From Candidatus Brocadiaceae bacterium (GTDB lineage: Bacteria > Planctomycetota > Brocadiia > SM23-32), in assembly GCA_030615435.1 (NCBI GenBank), contig JAUWZH010000088.1, positions 1-9,757 of the forward strand: 9,757 nucleotides of DNA. Direction: 5' to 3'. The stretch's first letter is position 1; each line of letters starts with the position of its first letter. Shown one piece after another: positions 1 through 4,826 of the stretch. Position numbers and translations under genes: made by a program. The notes beneath the pieces are model-generated. The model worked only from the letters and a program-made list of their open reading frames with translations. It did no database searches and had not been told where the DNA came from.

Positions 1-21
1 GCCGCGGCGAGAGCTCCGAAC

Positions 22-41
22 CCAACAATAGACTCTGTTGG
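22..41 (+). promoter_or_regulatory. Small inverted repeat overlapping the prfB ribosome binding site
   Basis: A perfect 6-bp inverted repeat, CCAACA at 22-27 and TGTTGG at 36-41, encloses an 8-nt loop. Its right arm takes in the first two bases of the GGAGA at 40-44 that serves as the ribosome binding site of prfB, so in RNA the hairpin could partly mask translation initiation. The stem is short and chance occurrence is quite possible. No recognisable promoter is visible in the 54 bases before the gene. Confidence 0.25.
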
Positions 42-54
42 AGACACTGACAAT

Positions 55-1162
55 ATGGGCCCGCAACTGAGCGAACTGGTAGTGCGTTTGCAAGAGCTGC
101 GGGACTCTCTTTGACATCGCCGGCAAGCAGGCCGAACTGGAAAAGATCGAGTCCCGCATGAAGTCGCCGGATTTCTGGAACAACCAGGATGGCGCCCGCC
201 GTGTCATCCGGCGCATGAAGTACGTCAAGGGCCTGTGCGAACCCGTGCAGGAGCTCGAGCAGGAGCTCGAAGACCTGAGCGTGCTCCGGGAACTCGGCGA
301 GGAGGAGCAGGACCAGGATACGTTGCGCGAGGTCGAGGGGCGCTCGGCCGAGCTTGCCAGGGCCGTGGACAGGCTCGAGCTGCGCAGCATGCTCGGAGAG
401 CCGGAGGATCAGAAGAACGCCTTCCTCGGCATCCACGCCGGAGCCGGGGGAACCGAGAGCTGCGACTGGGCCCAGATGCTGCTGCGCATGTACAGCCGCT
501 GGGCCGAACAGGAAGGCTATCAGAGCAGGCTCATTGACTCCCAGCCGGGGGACGGGGCGGGCATCAAGAGCGCCACCCTCCACGTGATCGGCCCCCTGGC
601 GTTCGGCTACCTCAAGAGCGAGATCGGGGTGCATCGGCTGGTGCGCATCTCGCCGTTTGACGCCGGCAGGCGCCGACACACCTCTTTCGCCGCCGTGGAC
701 GTGGTGCCGGAGCTGGAAGAGGACGTCGAGATCGAATTGAAGGAGGGCGAGATCGAGATGGACTTCCTGCGCTCCAGCGGGCCGGGCGGCCAGCACGTCA
801 ACAAGGTGGCGACGGCCGTGCGCCTGAAACACATCCCGACCGGCATCACGGTGCTGTGCCAGAGCGAACGCTCCCAGCACAAGAACCGCCGCACCGCCGA
901 GAATCTGCTTAAGGCGAAGCTCTACCAGCTCGAACGCCAGAAGCAGCAGGCGGACCTCGAGAGCGCCTACGACGAGAAGGGCGAGATCGCCTGGGGCAAC
1001 CAGATCCGCTCGTACGTCCTCCAGCCCTACCGGATGGTGAAGGACCTGCGCACCGACCACGAGACCAGTTCCACCGACGCCGTTCTGGATGGGGAGCTGA
1101 CGCCCTTCATGGAGTCCTACCTTCGCCACAAGCTCGCGCAGAAGAGCGGTGGGAAAGTGTGA
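55..1162 (+). CDS. prfB: Peptide chain release factor 2 (RF2), expressed by programmed +1 frameshift
   Basis: RF2 is the cytoplasmic class I release factor that recognises UAA and UGA in the ribosomal A site and triggers hydrolysis of the peptidyl-tRNA ester. Translation starts at ATG 55, with GGAGA at 40-44 ten bases upstream. It reads 19 codons to CTT 109-111, meets in-frame TGA 112-114, and continues in the +1 frame from GAC 113-115, giving 368 residues in total, close to the usual 365 or so. The SPF tripeptide that reads UAA/UGA is at residues 199-201. The catalytic GGQ is at 244-246, inside a typical SGPGGQHVNKV context. The N-terminal part is the helical domain 1, rich in Glu and Leu. 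The short piece before the UGA (MGPQLSELVVRLQELRDSL) is needed to complete that helix. Starting at ATG 158 instead would remove 34 residues. The frameshift makes synthesis inversely responsive to RF2 activity. The next gene begins 62 bases downstream; no terminator with a T-run is seen. Confidence 0.97.
100..115 (+). promoter_or_regulatory. RF2 programmed +1 frameshift site
   Basis: The shift occurs on CTT TGA C at 109-115: tRNA-Leu on CTT slips forward one base onto TTT while the UGA waits for RF2, so decoding resumes at GAC 113-115. The frame before the stop (ATG at 55) and the frame after it (continuing through residue 368) both match RF2 exactly across the join, which makes a sequencing error unlikely. 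In the textbook case an AGGGGG lies 3 bases before the CTT and stimulates slippage by pairing with 16S rRNA. Here only CGGGA at 100-104 is present, five bases or so away, so the stimulator is weak or displaced. Confidence 0.93.
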
Positions 1163-1224
1163 CAACTCCATAACCTTTCTGCACAGTTACTGCCAAGCAT
1201 TCAACGCAACATGCGGAGGGGAAG

Positions 1225-1632
1225 ATGCGGGATGACCCCACGCCTCCACAGAGTCAACACAAAGGCGCGAAGGTATGGACCACAAGGAGGATGGCCTTTC
1301 GGTTATTGATTGCTTACCTGCTCTTGACCGCTGTGAACTTCCTATTCTGGTCTGCCTTGCCTTGGTACATCTTTGGTTCGCCATTCAAAGTTAACTGGCC
1401 TCTCTTCGGTCTCGTCCAGTGCGGCCCCATTTGGTTTGTGTTTATAGCTCCGCATTACGTATCGAATTACGTATTCCTATCACTATTTATATCAGTTCCG
1501 ACCGTCATTCTTATTTCGGTTGGCCTGGTATCCAGGCGTTCATTCTTTGGAAGGCTTCCGGCGTATGCCGGTATATGCTGGTGGTTTCTCATCGGCTGGT
1601 GTGTGTCTGCAATTACTTTTCTAGTTGTGTGA
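1225..1632 (+). CDS. Small multi-pass membrane protein of unknown function
   Basis: This gene encodes 135 residues that I do not recognise as any named family. The first 22 residues are hydrophilic and end in a basic patch (KVWTTRR). Strongly hydrophobic stretches follow at about 25-50, 66-102 and 115-135, giving three or four likely inner-membrane helices rich in Phe, Trp and Ile; the chain ends inside the last one. By the positive-inside rule the N-terminus should be cytoplasmic. ATG 1225 follows GGAGG at 1215-1219 with five bases between. A later in-frame ATG at 1291 directly abuts an AAGGAGG, which is too close to work well, so 1225 is preferred. Base composition is clearly lower in G+C than prfB or the potassium transporter gene, suggesting a different origin. 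It stands between prfB and a kinase relic and has no obvious functional partner. The reading frame is convincing because of the ribosome binding site and the sustained membrane character; function is unknown. Confidence 0.7.
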   Translation: MRDDPTPPQSQHKGAKVWTTRRMAFRLLIAYLLLTAVNFLFWSALPWYIFGSPFKVNWPLFGLVQCGPIWFVFIAPHYVSNYVFLSLFISVPTVILISVGLVSRRSFFGRLPAYAGICWWFLIGWCVSAITFLVV

Positions 1633-1841
1633 TGGCTGCCAGGTGCTCGAGGAGAGGGAGTGGGACACCAACAGAGAGGGATCAAAGGACAACAAGTAGG
1701 GGCCGCGCAGGTAATGTGTCACAGCGGCCCTGTTGGCCGTGAAAGAGTTCGTCAAGAATAGGATGGCCGTCTACGGTTCGGCGGGTAAAGCCAAACAACC
1801 TAACAAGGAAAGGGACAATAGCGGACGAGCGGCTATGACGA
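1633..1841. other. Non-coding stretch with a strong inverted repeat
   Basis: No convincing reading frame was found here on either strand. The clearest structure is a perfect 7-bp inverted repeat, GGGCCGC at 1700-1706 and GCGGCCC at 1724-1730, around a 17-nt loop. The right arm can instead form a tighter hairpin, CGGCC 1725-1729 with GGCCG 1735-1739 and a 5-nt loop. No T-run follows, so it is not a standard intrinsic terminator, although it lies about 70-100 bases after the membrane protein stop codon and could still stabilise the 3' end of that message. Confidence 0.4.
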
Positions 1842-2138
1842 GGACTGGGCAAAGGTGCATCTAACCAGGGTGCCGAATATCAAGGTAGCGCCGCCTGGCC
1901 CCAAATCGCAGCTGACGTGCTGAACGTGCCATTTGTGGCGACGGCCTGCCCCGAGCCCGCCAGCCTCGGCGCGGCGATGCTTGCGGCCAGGAGCCTGGGC
2001 TGGGGCGATTTGCCCGATCTCGTGCACAACTGGGTCCGCACCAAGCCGCCTCTTATGCCCAGGCGAGACATCCATCAATTCTATGCCAACTTTTCCTCCC
2101 CAACGCCGTCGGCCACTACCAATTGGCAAACGCGTTGA
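1842..2138 (+). pseudogene. Decayed C-terminal fragment of an FGGY-family carbohydrate kinase
   Basis: The open frame from just after a TGA at 1836-1838 to the stop at 2136-2138 reads, in its middle, GSAAWPQIAADVLNVPF (from 1884), followed by PEPASLGAAMLAARSLGWGDLPDL and ending near HQFYANF. This has the order and spacing of the C-terminal actin-like domain of FGGY sugar kinases such as xylulokinase or gluconokinase: the W-x-QI-x-ADVLG-x-P strand-helix, then E-A-x-ALGAA-x-LA, then the final Y-x-x-x-Y/F helix region. The intact family is about 500 residues; here fewer than 100 remain. The adenosine-binding GGG-A-x-S turn just before is scrambled, no start codon with a ribosome binding site precedes it, and nothing upstream in 1633-1841 resembles the rest of the kinase. 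I infer a relic left by deletion, probably during insertion of the neighbouring accessory genes. The assignment rests on pattern recognition by eye. Confidence 0.6.
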
Positions 2139-2200
2139 GTATACAGCCGGCAAACTAAGCGAGGAGATAACCTCTTGAATATGAATTGAGGAGGAGCGCC

Positions 2201-2962
2201 GTGAGACATTACTCAGAGGGCTTCTACAAGACGCGCCACGATGAGACTCTTTACTCTGCGGAAACTATCATTTCTCACCTTCTGGAACTGCTGCCCACAA
2301 TAAACTCTGCCGTGGACGTTGGCTGCGGCATAGGCACGTGGCTTGCCGTTCTGAAAGGCAAAGGCGTCGGCGAGATTCAAGGGATTGACGGCGATTGGGT
2401 AAACACGGATTATCTCGTAATACCTCCTGAGTGCTTCACGCAAGCCGATCTGAGTGAGCCGATTGAATTGGAAAGAAGGTTCGACCTCGCCATCTCGCTG
2501 GAGGTGGCTGAGCATTTGCCTTCCGACAGTGCCCCTTGCTTTATTGATTTTCTTACCGGCCTATCGGACAAAGTGCTGTTCTCCGCCGCCATCCCGCACC
2601 AGGGAGGAACGAGTCACCTCAATGAGCAATGGCCTGATTATTGGGCGCGGCTCTTCCGGGATCAAGGGTATGATGTGGTGGACGTCATCAGGAAGCGGGT
2701 GTGGGCCGACGAGAAGATTCCATTTTGGTACAGACAGAACATCCTGCTCTACGTGAAAAAGGAAAGCATGACTGATTTGCGGATAGAGAGAAAACCAACT
2801 GGAACATATTCTGAGGCGCCGCTTTCCGTTGTACATCCGCATTTCTACACGGGTATAGTCGAAGGCCGTACATGCGTCAGGGGGGCGTGGAAGCTATTGT
2901 GCAAGGCTCTAAGAAACACGATTAGACGAAGACTGCCTTTTGGCAAAGAACCCAGGGGCTGA
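2201..2962 (+). CDS. Class I SAM-dependent methyltransferase (Methyltransf_23/11-like)
   Basis: This gene encodes a 253-residue Rossmann-fold methyltransferase that would transfer a methyl group from S-adenosylmethionine; the substrate is not predictable from sequence. Motif I is AVDVGCGIGTW at residues 37-47. The acidic residue ending strand 2 is D63 in QGIDGD, D83 is the likely adenine-loop residue, and DLAISLEVAEHLP at 95-107 is the post-strand-4 motif typical of methyltransferases in polysaccharide or O-antigen loci. The fold ends near residue 190. A tail follows with a basic amphipathic stretch (WKLLCKALRNTIRRR) that could contact membrane or nucleic acid. The start is GTG 2201, with AGGAGG at 2189-2194 six bases upstream; the in-frame TTG at 2186 overlaps that site and is unlikely. 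Codon use is less GC-rich than in the flanking housekeeping genes, as in the membrane protein gene upstream, suggesting acquisition by transfer. No glycosyltransferase lies beside it in this window. Confidence 0.85.
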   Translation: MRHYSEGFYKTRHDETLYSAETIISHLLELLPTINSAVDVGCGIGTWLAVLKGKGVGEIQGIDGDWVNTDYLVIPPECFTQADLSEPIELERRFDLAISLEVAEHLPSDSAPCFIDFLTGLSDKVLFSAAIPHQGGTSHLNEQWPDYWARLFRDQGYDVVDVIRKRVWADEKIPFWYRQNILLYVKKESMTDLRIERKPTGTYSEAPLSVVHPHFYTGIVEGRTCVRGAWKLLCKALRNTIRRRLPFGKEPRG

Positions 2963-3093
2963 CAACACGCTGCACCCGACGGCTGTTCTGCGGCCCCTTG
3001 CCCCGAGCCTGTCGAGGCGCTCCGTGGCCGACTGGCGCGCGCCCCCGAGCAGCGCAGGAATCCACCCGGGTTCGCAGTGGCAGCGCAATCCGA

Positions 3094-3122
3094 ATGAAAA
3101 CGAGCGGCGAAGTCCATATAAT
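3094..3122 (+). promoter_or_regulatory. Sigma70-type promoter for the potassium transporter gene
   Basis: A perfect -10 hexamer TATAAT lies at 3117-3122 and a -35-like ATGAAA (4 of 6 to TTGACA) at 3094-3099, separated by exactly 17 bases. Transcription would begin near 3129, giving a short leader of about 44 bases before the ATG at 3173. The remaining part of the 210-base gap (2963-3093) is non-coding and carries the two short repeat-like motifs described in the findings. Confidence 0.6.
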
Positions 3123-3172
3123 GGCGGCGGTCATGGCATGGCAGAGCTCCGATTCCTGCGTGTGGGGCGAGC

Positions 3173-4582
3173 ATGGTGAAACGCTCCAGTCCGACCGGTG
3201 AGGGATTCCTGCGGCGGTTCCTGCGCACGCCGGCCCGCTGGGCTGTCTTGAGCTTCCTCGCCGCCATCCTGCTCGGCGCGCTCGTGCTCTCCACGCCTCT
3301 GGCCAACCCGAGGGACCCGCAGAGCGGCCGGCGTCCCTGGACAGAGCCCGTGGACGCGCTGTTCACCGCCACCAGCGCCGTCTGCGTGACCGGCCTCATC
3401 GTCAGGGACACCGGCAGCGAGTGGTCACTGTTCGGCCAGATCGTCATCCTCTGCCTGATCCAGGCCGGCGGGCTCGGCATCATGACCTTCTACGCCTTCC
3501 TGGCGAGCATGCTCTACCGGCGGCTCTCGATGGGCTTTGAGAGCATGGTAGGGGACGTGGTCGAGGGCCGCCCGGAGGAGCACATGCGGGCGATGGTGAA
3601 GTTCATCTGTCTGTTCACCTTTCTGATGGAGGGGGTCGGGACGCTCTGTCTTTTCCTGGCCTGGCGCGGCCACTTCGAGGGCCTGCTGGAGTGCTTCTAC
3701 TTCAGCGTCTTCCACGCCGTCAGCGCCTTCTGCAACGCGGGCTTCAGCCTCTACTCGGGGAGCCTTCTGGGCTACCGCGCGAACGTGCCGGTGAACGTGA
3801 TCTTCTGGGTGCTGATCGTGATCGGAGGGCTCGGATTTCTGGTGGTGCGCGACCTGAAGGACTACCTGCACAGGCGCTTTTTCGTGCGCAAGGGAAGGCG
3901 CCCGAGGCTCAGCACGCACTCCAAGCTCGTGCTCACCGTCACTGCAGTGCTTCTGCTGATCGGGTTTGTGGGGGTGTTCGTGATGGAGTCGGCGACCTCG
4001 CTCCGGAGCGCCCCCGTGGGGGAGCGTCTGCTGGCAGCGGCCTTCCAGTCGGTCACCCCGCGCACCGCCGGCTTCAACACCATGAAGCTCGATCCCGCCG
4101 GCATTGCCCCCTCCACGGCCCTTCTGCTGATGGCCCTGATGTTCATCGGGGGCAGTCCGGGCAGCACCGCCGGGGGGATCAAGACCACGACGCTCGGGGT
4201 GATGATCGCGAGCATCGTTGCCACGCTGCGGGGCAGCCACCGGGCCGAGATGTTCGGTCACTCCCTGCGGCAGGAGACAGTTCACCGGGTCGCCAGCATC
4301 ATCCTGCTCGCCATCACGGCTCTGTTGGGCGGCATGTTCTTCCTGCTCATCACCGAGACGGGCGCCACTTTCCAGGAGGTCGCCTTCGAGTGCACGAGCG
4401 CCTTCGGGACGGTGGGGCTGAGCCTGGGACTGACTCCGCACCTGACCATATGGGGGCGGCTGGTGCTGCCGGTGCTGATGTTCGTCGGGCGGCTCGGGCC
4501 GATCACGATCGTGATGAGCGCCGCCGCAGTGGAGGGGCGAATCCCATACCGCTACCCCATGGGGCACGTGCTGGTCGGGTAG
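3173..4582 (+). CDS. trkH: TrkH/KtrB-family potassium uptake channel subunit
   Basis: This is the 469-residue inner-membrane ion-conducting subunit of a Trk/Ktr potassium uptake system, normally gated by a cytoplasmic RCK subunit (TrkA or KtrA). It shows the four membrane-loop-membrane repeats of the family, each with its selectivity-filter loop and conserved glycine: ATSAVCVTGL (G74), VSAFCNAGF (G190), SVTPRTAGFNT (G300) and CTSAFGTVGL (G415). Between them lie the expected hydrophobic helices, and GGSPGSTAGGIKTTT follows the third filter as in family members. Filter 3 and the length, nearer 450 than the roughly 480 of enterobacterial TrkH, point toward the KtrB-like side, but I cannot settle the subfamily. 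The start at ATG 3173 has only a weak purine run (GGGGCGAG at 3163-3170) upstream. It has its own promoter at 3094-3122 and is followed by a small hairpin and then the promoter of the dnaJ cluster. No RCK partner gene is in the window. Confidence 0.93.
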   Translation: MVKRSSPTGEGFLRRFLRTPARWAVLSFLAAILLGALVLSTPLANPRDPQSGRRPWTEPVDALFTATSAVCVTGLIVRDTGSEWSLFGQIVILCLIQAGGLGIMTFYAFLASMLYRRLSMGFESMVGDVVEGRPEEHMRAMVKFICLFTFLMEGVGTLCLFLAWRGHFEGLLECFYFSVFHAVSAFCNAGFSLYSGSLLGYRANVPVNVIFWVLIVIGGLGFLVVRDLKDYLHRRFFVRKGRRPRLSTHSKLVLTVTAVLLLIGFVGVFVMESATSLRSAPVGERLLAAAFQSVTPRTAGFNTMKLDPAGIAPSTALLLMALMFIGGSPGSTAGGIKTTTLGVMIASIVATLRGSHRAEMFGHSLRQETVHRVASIILLAITALLGGMFFLLITETGATFQEVAFECTSAFGTVGLSLGLTPHLTIWGRLVLPVLMFVGRLGPITIVMSAAAVEGRIPYRYPMGHVLVG

Positions 4583-4598
4583 TCCGGGGCGGGCGGCG

Positions 4599-4615
4599 CT
4601 TTTCGTTTTGAAAAG
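4599..4615 (+). terminator. Short hairpin after the potassium transporter gene, doubtful terminator
   Basis: CTTTTC at 4599-4604 and GAAAAG at 4610-4615 form a perfect 6-bp stem with a 5-nt loop, 17 bases after the TAG stop. The stem is A/T-rich and is followed by GGGGG rather than a T-run, so intrinsic termination would be weak. The right arm also supplies the -35 hexamer of the next promoter, so chance symmetry in a promoter is an alternative. Confidence 0.3.
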
Positions 4616-4636
4616 GGGGCCTCCGGCATGTAGAAT
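4608..4636 (+). promoter_or_regulatory. Near-consensus sigma70-type promoter of the dnaJ-hsp20-lon cluster
   Basis: TTGAAA at 4608-4613 (5 of 6 to TTGACA) and TAGAAT at 4631-4636 (5 of 6 to TATAAT) are separated by exactly 17 bases. Transcription should begin near 4643, about 184 bases before the dnaJ ATG. The hexamers resemble the vegetative rather than the heat-shock (CTTGAA/CCCCAT-type) class, so heat control, if present, would have to come from a repressor or from the leader RNA. Confidence 0.65.
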
Positions 4637-4642
4637 AAAAGA

Positions 4643-4826
4643 CGGCCCGCAGGGGCCTTAGGAACTTCCTTAGCGCTTCGGCCCGCAAGTTCGGCAACAT
4701 ATTTGGCACCCGGAGTCTGGCTCGTTGCTCGCTCAGCACTTAGTCCTGAGGGAGTAGATTCGTGGTCAAATTTACGAATCGAAGGACTTAGCGCAGGCTC
4801 GGACGAAGTCGCAGTCCGGTGCTCCC
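4643..4826 (+). promoter_or_regulatory. Long structured 5' leader of dnaJ, candidate cis-regulatory RNA
   Basis: This 184-nt untranslated region is unusually rich in inverted repeats. GGGCC at 4653-4657 can pair with GGCCC at 4644-4648 (tetraloop) or with an identical GGCCC at 4680-4684, because CGGCCCGCA is directly repeated at 4643-4651 and 4679-4687; the two pairings exclude each other. Between them is the imperfect palindrome CTTAGGAACTTCCTTAG (4657-4673). GCAAC 4694-4698 pairs with GTTGC 4724-4728. A long hairpin spans 4736-4794: an outer stem including AGTCCT 4742-4747 with AGGACT 4783-4788, an asymmetric internal loop, and a perfect inner stem GATTCGT 4757-4763 with ACGAATC 4774-4780. 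CGGAC 4800-4804 pairs with GTCCG 4814-4818 just before the start codon. No Shine-Dalgarno sequence is visible, and CTCCC directly before the ATG could pair with GGGAG 4750-4754 in the internal loop. It resembles no riboswitch or thermometer class I know. A leader or independent small RNA is possible; regulation is inferred. Confidence 0.45.

Noticed and set aside
2123..2145. Promoter-like TTGGCA and TATACA before the methyltransferase
   Set aside because: The spacer is only 11 bases, too short for a sigma70-type promoter.
1833..2153. Minus-strand frame of 106 codons over the kinase relic
   Set aside because: The opposite strand gives the recognisable FGGY C-terminal pattern; this frame has no motif or ribosome binding site.
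2175..2189. Mini-ORF TTG-AAT-ATG-AAT-TGA with an upstream GAGGAG just before the methyltransferase
   Set aside because: It has four codons only and overlaps the methyltransferase ribosome binding site; too short to support as a gene or leader peptide.
3691..4611. Plus-strand frame of 306 codons overlapping the potassium transporter gene
   Set aside because: Its Arg/His/Pro/Gly-rich translation is an out-of-frame shadow of a gene with four intact filter loops.
4731..4795. CIRCE or HAIR heat-shock operator before dnaJ
   Set aside because: The dyads here (GATTCGT/ACGAATC and AGTCCT/AGGACT) do not match TTAGCACTC-N9-GAGTGCTAA or CTTGAGT-N7-ACTCAAG.
4690..4826. tRNA, T-box or known riboswitch in the dnaJ leader
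   Set aside because: There is no CCA-type acceptor pairing, no GTTC-A T-arm motif in the right place, and no T-box AGGGTGG element; no known aptamer core is recognisable.
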